A program made the position numbers and the translations under genes. Source: JBBWZH01 sp035544115 (GTDB taxonomy: Bacteria > Actinomycetota > Actinomycetes > Mycobacteriales > CADCTP01). Taken from it: a stretch of DNA of 64,000 nt. The notes beneath the pieces are model-generated. The model saw only the letters and a list, made by a program, of their open reading frames with translations, was not told the origin of the DNA and searched no databases. Shown here piece after piece: positions 42,343 to 51,161 of the stretch (positions are counted from its first letter, which is position 1; every line of letters begins with the position of its first letter). The DNA lies in NCBI GenBank assembly GCA_963714145.1, contig OY970235.1:8060001-8124000 (forward strand), read 5' to 3'.

Positions 42343-44862
42343 GTGACATCCGGTCGCCACGACGGGGGTTCTCCGGGAGGCGGCCGCGCGTTCGCCCGTC
42401 CGGGTGAGCCGCCGGCCGACGATCCGGCTCGCGAACTGGACGCGCTGCTGTCCAACTGGTCCCCTGAGCGGGACGCCGCCGGGCGGCACGCCAGGCCGTC
42501 AGCGCCCGACGACGCGGGCTACGGCACCCCGGTGGCCCGCCCGCAGCGCCAGCCGAGCCGATCCGACGGGTGGTCCACCGGGCCACCACCGGGGCGGCCC
42601 GCCGCACCGCCGTCGCGCCACCCGGACGCGCGTCGCGACGGGTCGGAGAGTGGCCGCCGCGGCGCGGCCGGCAGCGGTGGATACGGCCACCCGGGTGTCG
42701 GCGACGTCGCCGAACCGCCCCGCCAGCCTGGCCGACCGGCCCAGGGCCTGCACTCCAGCCTGCTCGGTGGTGGCGCTGCCCCCCGCCCGCCGGACGCCGT
42801 CCGCCCGCCGAGCGTCGCCCGCCCGCCGGACGCCGTCCGCCCGCCGAGCGCCGGCCGCCCGCCCGGAGCCCCCGGAGTCCCCGGGGGCCTCGAAGCCCAG
42901 CACGGCTACCGGCCGATCCAGCCGCCGACGTACCCAACCCCAGGCGCCTCCCGCCGGCCCGAAGCCCCCGAAGCCGCGCGCGGCTACCGGCCGATCCAGC
43001 CGCCGACCTACCCGTCCCCGGGCTACCGGCCCGACCCGGGCCGGTACGGCTCCGACCCGGACGGCACCGGCTTCGCCTCGGAGCCCGGGGCCCCCTGGCC
43101 TGGCGGCCCGGGCTTCGGCACCGCGGGCAACGGCTATACCGGCGGCGGGTACGCCCAGATCCCCGGCCCGGCCGGGAGCTACGGCGGGTCCGGCTACCCG
43201 GACGACGAGGACCGTGACCCGGGCCTGCTGACCCACCGGGCATCCTTCGCTCCGGGCGACGACGCGATGGACGGGGCCGGCTACGGCTACCCGGCCCCGC
43301 CCCGGCGTGGCCGGTTCGACCCCGACGGCGACGAGTTCTACCCGGACGACGACGACATCCCGCCCGACGACCGGGAGCCGGGGCGGCACCGCCGGCCCGG
43401 CCGGCCGGGCTGGGTCAAGGTGATGGCCTGGGTGTTCGCGGTGATCTGCCTGTTCGGCATCGGGATCGGCGGCTGGGGCTTCTTCGAGTACCGCCGGCTG
43501 TCCAACAACATCACCCGGATCGACGCGCTGGCCCCGAACGACCCGGCGATCAAGCAGGCCGCCAAGCAGCGCAACGCCGAGAACTACCTGCTGATCGGCT
43601 CGGACACCCGGGAGGGCGCGAACTCCAAGTTCGGCGACGTGTCCGGCGCCCGGTCGGACACCACGATCCTGGCCCACCTCTCGCCCGGCCGGGACAAGGC
43701 GCTGCTGATCAGCTTCCCGCGCGACTCCTGGGTGGACCTGCCGGCCTGCCAGCGCACCGCCGGCGGCACCAGCCCCGGCGGCGAGGGCATGTTCAACTCG
43801 GCCTTCGAGATCGGCGGTCCGAAGTGCACTGTCCTAGCGGTACAGAAGCTGACCGGCATCTCGGTCAACCACTACGTACAGGTCGACTTCACCGGCTTCC
43901 AGACGATGGTGGACGCGCTCGGCGGGGTCACCATCTGCTCGACTGAAGAGGTCAACGACAGGACCAGCGGGCTACGGCTGCACAAGGGCAACCAGCTGCT
44001 GCGCGGCACCCAGGCGCTGGCGTACGTGCGGGCCCGCAAGACGCTCGGCGACGGCTCCGACATCGGCCGGATCCAGCGGCAGCAGCGGTTCCTCGGCGCG
44101 ATGGTCCGCAAGGCGACGAGCAGCCGGCTGCTGTTCAACCCGCTGGCGCTGACCCGTTTCCTGGACGCCGCGACCAAGTCGCTCACCCTGGACCGGGCCA
44201 CCTCGCTGAAGGACCTCAAGGCGCTCAGCGACCAGCTGCGCGACCTGGACCCGAAGAAGGTCAGCTTCATCACCACGCCGATCGCCAACCAGGACTATTC
44301 GCCCCCCGGCACCAACTTCCGCGGCAAAGTGCAGCTGGACGACATCGCCGGCCGCCGGCTCTACGACTCGATCATCAACGACAAGCCGGCGCCGCCGAAG
44401 GGCAGCACGCCGGCGAAGCCGAAGACGGCGGCCAAGGTGACGCTCACCGTGGCACCCGGGGACGTGTCGGTGAAGGTGCTCAACGGGGTCGGCGTGACCG
44501 GCCTGGCCGCGCGGACCGCCGCTGACCTGACCAGCGTCGGCTTCGCGGTGAGCAACACCGGCAACGGTCCACAAGGGACTAAGGTGACCCAGGTGCGGTA
44601 CGGGCCGGACCGCCTGGACGCGGCCCGCACCCTGGCCGCCGGCATCCCCGGCGCGGTGCTGCAGGAGGACAACAGCCTCGGCCGCACGCTGCAGCTCGTG
44701 GTCGGCACCAACTACCACGGGGCGACCGCGGTTCAGGTCGGCCAGCAGGTGACCCCGCCGCCGACCGCCGGGGCGTCCACCACCAGCACGCCGAACGCCG
44801 GTGCTACCCGGGCCGCCCCGCCGGTCCCGACAATCACGGCCGGCGACACCAGCTGCACCTGA
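42343..44862 (+). CDS. LytR-CpsA-Psr family cell-wall glycopolymer ligase
   Basis: 839 residues from a GTG with AGGGGG about ten bases upstream. The first ~350 residues are disordered, Pro/Arg/Gly-rich, with repeats such as RPPDAVRPPS and YRPIQPPTYP. One membrane helix (VMAWVFAVICLFGIGIGGWG) lies at ~357-378. The LCP domain (ENYLLIGSDTREGANSKFGD, then ARSDTTILAHLSPGRDKALL and ISFPRDSWVDLP) has the Arg/Asp residues that bind polyprenyl pyrophosphate. A LytR_C domain (VSVKVLNGVGVTGLAARTAA) lies near 705-800. Family members attach wall polymers to peptidoglycan. The unusually long cytosolic head is typical of actinomycetes. Confidence 0.9.
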   Translation: MTSGRHDGGSPGGGRAFARPGEPPADDPARELDALLSNWSPERDAAGRHARPSAPDDAGYGTPVARPQRQPSRSDGWSTGPPPGRPAAPPSRHPDARRDGSESGRRGAAGSGGYGHPGVGDVAEPPRQPGRPAQGLHSSLLGGGAAPRPPDAVRPPSVARPPDAVRPPSAGRPPGAPGVPGGLEAQHGYRPIQPPTYPTPGASRRPEAPEAARGYRPIQPPTYPSPGYRPDPGRYGSDPDGTGFASEPGAPWPGGPGFGTAGNGYTGGGYAQIPGPAGSYGGSGYPDDEDRDPGLLTHRASFAPGDDAMDGAGYGYPAPPRRGRFDPDGDEFYPDDDDIPPDDREPGRHRRPGRPGWVKVMAWVFAVICLFGIGIGGWGFFEYRRLSNNITRIDALAPNDPAIKQAAKQRNAENYLLIGSDTREGANSKFGDVSGARSDTTILAHLSPGRDKALLISFPRDSWVDLPACQRTAGGTSPGGEGMFNSAFEIGGPKCTVLAVQKLTGISVNHYVQVDFTGFQTMVDALGGVTICSTEEVNDRTSGLRLHKGNQLLRGTQALAYVRARKTLGDGSDIGRIQRQQRFLGAMVRKATSSRLLFNPLALTRFLDAATKSLTLDRATSLKDLKALSDQLRDLDPKKVSFITTPIANQDYSPPGTNFRGKVQLDDIAGRRLYDSIINDKPAPPKGSTPAKPKTAAKVTLTVAPGDVSVKVLNGVGVTGLAARTAADLTSVGFAVSNTGNGPQGTKVTQVRYGPDRLDAARTLAAGIPGAVLQEDNSLGRTLQLVVGTNYHGATAVQVGQQVTPPPTAGASTTSTPNAGATRAAPPVPTITAGDTSCT

Positions 44863-44873
44863 CCTCGGCGCGG

Positions 44874-44897
44874 GCCCGGCGGTAACTGCCGCCGGGC
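44874..44897. terminator. Hairpin between the convergent LCP and pstB genes
   Basis: GCCCGGCGG, loop TAACTG and CCGCCGGGC form a perfect 9-bp stem, 12 bp after the LCP stop. It can serve both strands. Confidence 0.7.
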
Positions 44898-44945
44898 CGC
44901 TCGCCGTGCCGGGCCCCTCGCCGTGCCGGGCCCCTCGCCGTGCGG
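44898..44945. repeat. 17-bp tandem repeat between convergent genes
   Basis: About two and a half copies of CTCGCCGTGCCGGGCCC lie between the LCP terminator hairpin and the end of pstB. Non-coding. Confidence 0.75.
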
Positions 44946-44956
44946 CCGTACCGGGG

Positions 44957-45733
44957 TCAGCCGAAGCGGCCGGTGATGTAGTCCTCGGTGCGGGAGTTGC
45001 TGGGGTTGCTGAAGATCTTCTGGGTGTCGTCCATCTCGATCAGCTGGCCCGGCTTGCCCACCCCGGCGAGGGTGAAGAACCCGGTGCGGTCGGAGACCCG
45101 GGCGGCCTGCTGCATGTTGTGCGTCACGATGACGATCGTGTAGCGCTCTTTCAGCTCACCGATCAGGTCCTCGATGGCGAGGGTGGAGATCGGGTCCAGC
45201 GCGGAGCAGGGCTCGTCCATCAGCAGCACCTGCGGTTCGATCGCGATGGCCCGGGCGATGCACAGCCGTTGCTGCTGCCCGCCGGAGAGGCCGGCACCGG
45301 GCTTGTGCAGCCGGTCCTTGACCTCTTCCCAGAGGTTGGCGCCGCGCAGCGACCGCTCGGCGATCTCCTCCACAGTGGACTTCTTGGTCCGGCCGGCCAG
45401 CTTCAGCCCGGCCACCACGTTGTCCATGATGGACATCGTCGGGAACGGGTTGGGCCGCTGGAACACCATCCCGATGGTGCGGCGGACGTTCACCGGGTCG
45501 ACGTTCGCCGCGTAGATGTCCTCGCCGTCGAGCAGCACCTTGCCCTCGACCCGGGCGCCCGGGATGACCTCGTGCATCCGGTTCAGCGTGCGCAGCACGG
45601 TCGACTTGCCGCAGCCGGACGGGCCGATGAACGCCGTCACGCTGCGCGGCTCGATCGTCATCGACACGTCCTGCACGGCCATGAAGCTGCCGTAGTAGAT
45701 GTTCACCCCGGAGACGTCGAAACTCTTGGCCAT
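44957..45733 (-). CDS. pstB: Phosphate ABC importer ATP-binding protein
   Basis: 258 residues, the family length. Walker A GPSGCGKSTVLRTLNRM, Q-loop MVFQRPNPFPTMSI, signature LSGGQQQRLCIARAI, Walker B VLLMDEPCSALDP and H-loop VIVTHNMQQAARVSD are all typical of PstB. It drives high-affinity phosphate uptake with PstA and PstC. It ends the pst operon. Confidence 0.95.
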   Translation of the reverse strand: MAKSFDVSGVNIYYGSFMAVQDVSMTIEPRSVTAFIGPSGCGKSTVLRTLNRMHEVIPGARVEGKVLLDGEDIYAANVDPVNVRRTIGMVFQRPNPFPTMSIMDNVVAGLKLAGRTKKSTVEEIAERSLRGANLWEEVKDRLHKPGAGLSGGQQQRLCIARAIAIEPQVLLMDEPCSALDPISTLAIEDLIGELKERYTIVIVTHNMQQAARVSDRTGFFTLAGVGKPGQLIEMDDTQKIFSNPSNSRTEDYITGRFG

Positions 45734-45748
45734 GGTGGCAGGGCTCCT

Positions 45749-46843
45749 CTAGGTCCGGACCTGGGCGAAGCGGGCGATGAGCCGGGCCAGCGCGTTCAGC
45801 AGCCCGATGATGATGATGAGAGTGAGCGCGGCGCCCCAGGCGCGGTGCGCGGCGGGTGAGTCCGGGTTGCCGACCGCGTCCCGGAACTGCTCGAAGATGT
45901 ACGTCGGCAGCGACTCCTGCGGCCGCGCGGTCTGTCCAAACGCGAACGGGTTGTACTGGATCTTCTCGTTGATGCCGACCAGCAGCAGCAGCGGTGCGGT
46001 CTCGCCCATGATCCGGGCCACGCCGAGCATCACACCGGTCACAATGCCACCCAGCGCCGTCGGCAGCACTACCCGCAGGATCGTCCGCCACTTCGGCACG
46101 CCCAGCGCGTACGAGGCCTCGCGCAGTTCGTTCGGCACCAGCTTGAGCATCTCCTCGGTGGACCGGATCACCACCGGCAGCATCAGGATCAGCAGCGCCA
46201 GCGAGCCGGCGAAGCCGGACTTCTGGAAGCCCAGCACCAGGATCCATGCCGTGTAGACGAACAGACCGGCCACAATGGACGGAACACCGGTCATCACGTC
46301 CACGAAGAAGCTGACCAGCCGGGCGAACAGCCGGCCACCGCCGTACTCGACCAGGTAGACCGCGGCCAGGATGCCCAGCGGCGCGGCGATCAGGGTGGCC
46401 AGCAGCGACTGCTCCAGGGTGCCGACGATTGCGTGGTAGACGCCGCCGCCGGCCTCGTCGGTGTCCACCCGGAACATCGAGACGGTCAGGAACTTGCCGG
46501 TGATCGCGCTGGCGCCGCGCTTGACCGCCAGCCCGATGATGAGCAGCAGCGGCGTGACCGCGAGCACGAACGCGGCCCAGACCAGCGTGGTGAACAGCCG
46601 GTCCTTGGCCTGCCGGCGGCCCTCCACGGAGAAACTGAGCGCGGTCAGCGCGATCACCAGCAGGACGACCGCGAAGACCACGAAATCGGCCCGGCCCTGC
46701 AGCCCGGTGATCGCGAACAGCAGCGCGGTGATCCCGATGGAGAGCACGGCCAGCCCGGGCACCGCGTAGCCGGGCAGCTTGCGCCCGGCCAGCGTCGGAG
46801 CGTCCACCGCGTCGGGGCTGCCGAGAGTGATCATCTGCGTCAC
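45749..46843 (-). CDS. pstA: Phosphate ABC importer permease
   Basis: 364 residues with a GTG start; GGGAG lies upstream within the end of pstC spacing. Early membrane segments (YAVPGLAVLSIGITALLFAI, DFVVFAVVLLVIALTALSFS) extend the N-terminus beyond the E. coli size. The core is PstA: FFVDVMTGVPSIVAGLFVYT and NELREASYALGVPKWRTILR. The gene lies 4 bp after pstC and 15 bp before pstB. Confidence 0.93.
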   Translation of the reverse strand: MTQMITLGSPDAVDAPTLAGRKLPGYAVPGLAVLSIGITALLFAITGLQGRADFVVFAVVLLVIALTALSFSVEGRRQAKDRLFTTLVWAAFVLAVTPLLLIIGLAVKRGASAITGKFLTVSMFRVDTDEAGGGVYHAIVGTLEQSLLATLIAAPLGILAAVYLVEYGGGRLFARLVSFFVDVMTGVPSIVAGLFVYTAWILVLGFQKSGFAGSLALLILMLPVVIRSTEEMLKLVPNELREASYALGVPKWRTILRVVLPTALGGIVTGVMLGVARIMGETAPLLLLVGINEKIQYNPFAFGQTARPQESLPTYIFEQFRDAVGNPDSPAAHRAWGAALTLIIIIGLLNALARLIARFAQVRT

Positions 46844-46847
46844 CGGG

Positions 46848-47843
46848 TCACGCTCCCTTCCGTCGGCGGATGATCAGTTGTGCGCTGAAGTTGACCGCGA
46901 GCGTGATGACGAACAGGCAGAGGCCGGCGGAGATCAGCGCGCCGGTGCCGATGTCCTGCGCTTCGCCGTATTTCAGCGCGATGTTCGAGGCGAACGTGAC
47001 GCCGCCGTTCTCGGTGATGTGCACGCTGATGTTGTATGCGCTGGAGAGCACGATGGTGACGGCCAGCGTCTCACCGAGCGCCCGGCCCAGGCCGAGGATC
47101 GAGGCGGACACCACGCCGGCCCGGCCGAACGGCAGCACCGCGGTGCGGATCATCTCCCACCGGGTGGCGCCGAGCGCCAGCGCCGCCTCCACCTGGTCCC
47201 GCGGGACCTGCCGGAACACCTCCCGGGAGATCGCCGAGATGATCGGCAGAATCATGATCGCCAGCACCACGCCGGCGGTGAAGTCGGAGAGGTTGTTGGG
47301 CCGGTTGTCCGGCCGGTAGTCGAAGATGACCGTCCAGCTGAACCACTTGTCCAGCCAGCGGACCAGGCCGGTCATCTGCGGGGCCAGGAAGAAGAAGCCC
47401 CACAGGCCGTAGATCACCGAGGGCACCGCGGCGAGCAGGTCGACCAGGTAGCCCAGCCCGGCGCTGACCCGGCGCGGCGCGTAGTAGTTGATGAACAGCG
47501 CGATGCCCAGCGCCACCGGCACCGCCATCAACATCGCCAGGAAGCCGGTGACCAGCGTGTGGAACAGCATCGCGGCGATGCCGAACTGGGCCGGGGTCTC
47601 GTCCGGGAACCACTGCTTGAAGGTGAGGAAGTTGACCGTGTTGGCCCGCAGCGCCGGTGACGCCTTGTAGATGAGGAAGGCCGCGATCGCGGCCATCAGC
47701 GCGAGCACGGTCGCGCCGGCGGTGATCGAGATGCCGCGGAAGACCCGGTCGCCTGGCCGGACCGAGGAGCCGCTGATGTCGGAGCCCGGGGGCAGGGGTG
47801 TCGCCGAGGGGGTGGCGGAGCCGCCGATCGTGGGTTGGCTCAT
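46848..47843 (-). CDS. pstC: Phosphate ABC importer permease
   Basis: 331 residues. A soluble Ser/Pro head of ~30 residues precedes the first helix. Family signatures: LGYLVDLLAAVPSVIYGLWG and VEAALALGATRWEMIRTAVL followed by PFGRAGVVSASILGLGRALG. A stem-loop at 47906-47948 separates it from pstS. It forms the phosphate channel with PstA. Confidence 0.94.
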   Translation of the reverse strand: MSQPTIGGSATPSATPLPPGSDISGSSVRPGDRVFRGISITAGATVLALMAAIAAFLIYKASPALRANTVNFLTFKQWFPDETPAQFGIAAMLFHTLVTGFLAMLMAVPVALGIALFINYYAPRRVSAGLGYLVDLLAAVPSVIYGLWGFFFLAPQMTGLVRWLDKWFSWTVIFDYRPDNRPNNLSDFTAGVVLAIMILPIISAISREVFRQVPRDQVEAALALGATRWEMIRTAVLPFGRAGVVSASILGLGRALGETLAVTIVLSSAYNISVHITENGGVTFASNIALKYGEAQDIGTGALISAGLCLFVITLAVNFSAQLIIRRRKGA

Positions 47844-47905
47844 TCAGACGCCCGGTCCAAGAGTCATACAAACCCCTATGTGGAGGAGGGTTCGAACGTC
47901 GAGAG

Positions 47906-47948
47906 GCGGGTGCGCCCCGCCGCCGGTCTGGCAGCGAGGCGCACCCGC
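47906..47948 (-). promoter_or_regulatory. Stem-loop between pstS and pstC
   Basis: GCGGGTGCGCC and its exact complement GGCGCACCCGC are separated by 21 bases that can pair further. It lies 22 bp after the pstS stop. Like the loop at 22731 it probably keeps pstS message above that of the permeases. Confidence 0.6.
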
Positions 47949-47970
47949 AGCGTCTCAGATTGCGGAACGG

Positions 47971-49095
47971 TCAGGCGGCGCTGAGGCCGGCGACCGCCTC
48001 CTTGACCTTCGACAGCAGGTCGGCCGGCAGCGGCGAGTGGCCGATGGCGGCTAGCGCGCCCTGGCCCGCGTCACTGGAGGTGTAGGTGAGGAACGACTTG
48101 ACGAACTTCGCCTGGTCGGCCGGGAGCCCCTTGGTGCAGGTGATCTCGTACGTGACCAGGATGGCCGGGTAGGCGCCGGCCTCGGTCAGCCCGTAGTTGA
48201 CCTTCACCTTGATGTCCTGCCCGTTGACCGTGGCGGTGGCCGCGGCGACCGCCTTGCCCACCGAGTCGGCGTTCAGTTCAACCGCACCGCTGCCGGTGTC
48301 CAGTGCGGCCGGGGTCAGGTTGTTCTTCACCGCGTCCGGGCCGTCGACGTAGCCGATCGCCCCGTCCGCGCCCTTGACCTGCTGCACCATCGCGGCCGAG
48401 TCCTTGGCACCCTGGCCACCCGGGGCCTTCCAGGACTGCTCGGTGCCATACGTCCACTCGGCCTTGGCCTGCGCGTCCAGGAACCGGGCGAAGTTCTGGG
48501 TGGTGCCCGAGTCGGACGAGCGGTGCACGGTGGTGATCGTGGTGGCCGGCAGCGTGACGCCCGAGTTGGCCGCCGCGATGGCCGGGTCGTTCCACTTGTT
48601 GATCTTGCCGGCGAAGATCTTGGCCAACACCGTCGGCGTCAGCGTCAACTTGCTCACGCCCTGCAGGTTGTAGACGATCGCCACCGGCGTGATCACCATC
48701 GGGATGTCGACGGCCTTGCCGCCGGTGCAGCGGGTGTCCGCCTTGCCCTGGTCGGCGTCGGCGATCGCGGCGTCCGAGCCGGCCAGCGGAACCTGGCCCT
48801 GGTAGAACTGGGTGCGGCCGTAGCCGGAGCCCTGCGCGTCATAGTTGATCGACGCGCCGGAGCAGGCGGCCTCGTAGCCCGACTTCCAGGCGTTGAACGC
48901 GGGCTTCTGAGCGCTCGATCCGGCCGCGGTGAATGAGCCTGAAGCGCAGTCCGTCACAGTGCCCCCGCTGCCGCTCGACGCCCCGGTGGCCTGACCACCG
49001 GTGGTGCCTGAGGTGTCATCGGAGCCGCATGCGGCCAGCGCGAGCGCACCCGCGACGAGACCGGCGAGGATGATGCCGGGTCGCTGGAGCTTCAC
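47971..49095 (-). CDS. pstS: Phosphate-binding lipoprotein
   Basis: 374 residues from the GTG at 49095, behind GGAGGG. Lipobox LALAAC with Cys 23. The PstS fold shows FTAAGSSAQKPAFNAWKSGY, NYDAQGSGYGRTQFYQGQVP with the phosphate-loop residues, AGKINKWNDPAIAAANSG and VHRSSDSGTTQNFARFLDAQ. It binds phosphate at the outer membrane face and delivers it to PstCA. PHO-box repeats lie 95-116 bp upstream of the start. Confidence 0.95.
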   Translation of the reverse strand: MKLQRPGIILAGLVAGALALAACGSDDTSGTTGGQATGASSGSGGTVTDCASGSFTAAGSSAQKPAFNAWKSGYEAACSGASINYDAQGSGYGRTQFYQGQVPLAGSDAAIADADQGKADTRCTGGKAVDIPMVITPVAIVYNLQGVSKLTLTPTVLAKIFAGKINKWNDPAIAAANSGVTLPATTITTVHRSSDSGTTQNFARFLDAQAKAEWTYGTEQSWKAPGGQGAKDSAAMVQQVKGADGAIGYVDGPDAVKNNLTPAALDTGSGAVELNADSVGKAVAAATATVNGQDIKVKVNYGLTEAGAYPAILVTYEITCTKGLPADQAKFVKSFLTYTSSDAGQGALAAIGHSPLPADLLSKVKEAVAGLSAA

Positions 49096-49189
49096 GTATT
49101 TCCCTCCGGGGAGATGCGGAGATGTCGTCCGGTCGGCGTTCGCCGCGGACGACCGCACGCTATGGAGGCCAGGTTGCGCATCCGCCCAG

Positions 49190-49211
49190 GCACGGTGAAC
49201 GGACGCTGAAC
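49190..49211 (-). promoter_or_regulatory. PHO box upstream of pstS
   Basis: Read on the minus strand, GTTCAGCGTCC and GTTCACCGTGC are two 11-base direct repeats in tandem, matching the actinobacterial PhoP consensus (GTTCACC-type repeats). They imply induction at low phosphate by PhoR-PhoP. Confidence 0.75.
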
Positions 49212-49244
49212 ATGCCGCGACGTGATCAATACCACTGGGTCGCG

Positions 49245-49266
49245 AGCCGGTAACGATTGGGTGAAC
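49245..49266 (-). promoter_or_regulatory. Second candidate PHO box
   Basis: GTTCACCCAAT followed by CGTTACCGGCT on the minus strand. The first repeat fits the PHO consensus well, the second only partly. It lies 33 bp further upstream of pstS. Confidence 0.45.
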
Positions 49267-49281
49267 GGGCCCCGGAGGGGC

Positions 49282-50235
49282 TCAGCGCTGCTCGCGCCGG
49301 TACTGGACATCCACGTCCCAGCGGGTGAAACCGGTGCGTTCGTACAGTCGCAGCGCCGCCTGGTTGCTCTCGTCCACGTACAGCATCACCTGGGCCAGGC
49401 CGCGGCCGCGAAGGTACCGCAGGCCGGCCACGGTCAGGGCCGGGCCCAGGCCGAGGCCCTGCGCGGCCGGGTCCACGCCGAGCACGTAGACCTCGCCGAT
49501 CGGGGCGTGGTCGTGCTTCCCGTCGCCGCTCCGGCCGCCGTGCACCTTGGTCCAGTGAAAGCCGACCAGCTCCGGGCCGGCCGCGCCGGCCCGCTCGGCC
49601 AGCAGGAAGCCGGCCGGGTCGAACCAGGGCTCCTGCTCGCGCACCTTGATGTCGTCCAGGGTCCAGCCGCCCTGGTCCGGGTGGCTGGCGAAGGCGCGGT
49701 TGTTCACCGCCAGCCAGGCCGGCTCGTCCGCGTCCGGCACGAACGGGCGCAGCGCGACGCCCGGCGGCAGCGGCGCGTCCGGCAGTTGGGACAGCAGCGA
49801 CCGGCGCAGCTGCCAGAGGATCCGCTCCTGGACGTAGCCGTGGCTGCGGGCCAGCCCGGCCGCATCGGCATGCCGGCCGTGCGCCCACAACCGCAGCCGG
49901 CCGTCCGGGCTGAGCTTCTGCAGCGTCGCGAGCAGCGAGCCGCCGAGGCCGCGGCGGCGATACCCGGGATGCACCACGAGCTCCGCGCTCGGCCCGGCCA
50001 CCAGGTCGGTGCGGTCCAGGTGGGCGTAGCCGACCAGGGTCGGGCCGAGGTAGCCCAGCACGTTCAGCGCGTCCTGGTCGCCGCCGTGCCGCAGGTGCAG
50101 CAGCACGTGCTCGGACACCGGCGAGGTGCCGTCGGCGTCCGCGGCCGCCTCCACCACGGACAGCACGCCACGCACCTGGTCGGGGTCCAACCGGGGCAGC
50201 GGCCGGACGATCACGGCGTCAGCGGGCGTACTCAC
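49282..50235 (-). CDS. mshD: Mycothiol synthase (cysteinyl-GlcN-Ins acetyltransferase)
   Basis: 317 residues from the GTG at 50235. Two GNAT domains in tandem. The first has HPGYRRRGLGGSLLATLQKL; the second has VYVLGVDPAAQGLGLGPALT, the acetyl-CoA loop, then LYVDESNQAALRLYERTGF. The bridging WTLDDIKVREQEPWFDPAGF stretch is specific to MshD. It makes mycothiol, the main thiol of actinobacteria, in the last step. The GTG lies six bases behind TACGGT, consistent with a leaderless mRNA of its own. Confidence 0.93.
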   Translation of the reverse strand: MSTPADAVIVRPLPRLDPDQVRGVLSVVEAAADADGTSPVSEHVLLHLRHGGDQDALNVLGYLGPTLVGYAHLDRTDLVAGPSAELVVHPGYRRRGLGGSLLATLQKLSPDGRLRLWAHGRHADAAGLARSHGYVQERILWQLRRSLLSQLPDAPLPPGVALRPFVPDADEPAWLAVNNRAFASHPDQGGWTLDDIKVREQEPWFDPAGFLLAERAGAAGPELVGFHWTKVHGGRSGDGKHDHAPIGEVYVLGVDPAAQGLGLGPALTVAGLRYLRGRGLAQVMLYVDESNQAALRLYERTGFTRWDVDVQYRREQR

Positions 50236-50322
50236 CCGCTGACCGTACGCGGCCGGCCGGCGAACCCGTGGCACGGCCGGCCCAGCCGCCCGGGCCTAGC
50301 CGCCGGGCCCAGCCGACCGGGC

Positions 50323-51033
50323 TCAGCCGACCGGGATGGGCACGCCGTCCACCGGAGCCGTCGGAGGCTGCCGGACGAACTTGTACCCGACGTTGCGGAC
50401 GGTGCCGATCAGCTGCTCGTTCTCCAGGCCGAGCTTGGCCCGCAGCCGCCGGACATGCACGTCCACCGTGCGGGTGCCGCCGTAGTAGTCGTAGCCCCAG
50501 ACCTCCTGCAGCAACTGCGCCCGGGAGAAGACCCGACCCGGGTGCTGGGCCAGGAACTTCAGCAGCTCGAACTCCTTGTAGGTGAGGTCGAGCGGCCGAC
50601 CGCGCAGCCGGCAGGTGTACGTCGTCTCGTCGATGGCCAGGTCGCCGGCCCGGATGACACCGCCCTCGCCGGGGGCCGAGGCGGCCGCGCGGCGGGTGGC
50701 CGCCAGCCGCAGCCGGGCCTCCACCTCGGCCGGGCCGGCCGTGTCCAGCAGCACGTCGTCCACGCCCCAGTCGGAGCTGACCGCGGCCAGGCCACCCTCG
50801 GTGAGCACCGCGAGCACCGGCGCGGGCACCCCGGCGGTCTGCAGCAGCCGGGTCAGGCCGCGCGCTTCGGCGAGGTTGTGCCGGGCGTCGACCAGGACGA
50901 CGTCTCCGGGCGGATTGTCCAGCAGGACGGTCACGTCCGGGGTAACCACCCGGACCTGGTGGGCCAACAGGCCCAGCGATGGCATCACCTCAGTGGTTGG
51001 CTGCGATGCGGCGGTCATCAGCAGAAGATCCAC
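50323..51033 (-). CDS. glnR: Nitrogen-metabolism response regulator, GlnR type
   Basis: 236 residues from the GTG at 51033, behind GAGGAG. The receiver-like half (STEVLP-like TTEVMPSLGLLAHQVRVVTP, then DVVLVDARHNLAEARGL) keeps one Asp but lacks the full acidic pocket, as in orphan GlnR. The OmpR-type winged helix is near-identical to known GlnR: DLTYKEFELLKFLAQHPGRV, EVWGYDYYGGTRTVDVHVRR and IGTVRNVGYKFV. It controls ammonium and nitrate assimilation genes. It lies just upstream of mshD and pst on the same strand. Confidence 0.93.
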   Translation of the reverse strand: MDLLLMTAASQPTTEVMPSLGLLAHQVRVVTPDVTVLLDNPPGDVVLVDARHNLAEARGLTRLLQTAGVPAPVLAVLTEGGLAAVSSDWGVDDVLLDTAGPAEVEARLRLAATRRAAASAPGEGGVIRAGDLAIDETTYTCRLRGRPLDLTYKEFELLKFLAQHPGRVFSRAQLLQEVWGYDYYGGTRTVDVHVRRLRAKLGLENEQLIGTVRNVGYKFVRQPPTAPVDGVPIPVG

Positions 51034-51161
51034 GCAGGGCTCCTCTCCGCAGGCATTGCCGGAACATACGAAACGGGACCCATCGCGTCGCCTCGCTGCG
51101 GTTGGTGCTGCATGCTCGAGGCGTCGTCGCCTGGATCCCGTCGGTAGAGACAATATCCCAC

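Noticed and set aside
47889..47900. GGTTCGAAC resembling the T-loop of a tRNA
   Set aside because: No acceptor, D or anticodon stems can be drawn around it; it lies in the pstS-pstC gap.
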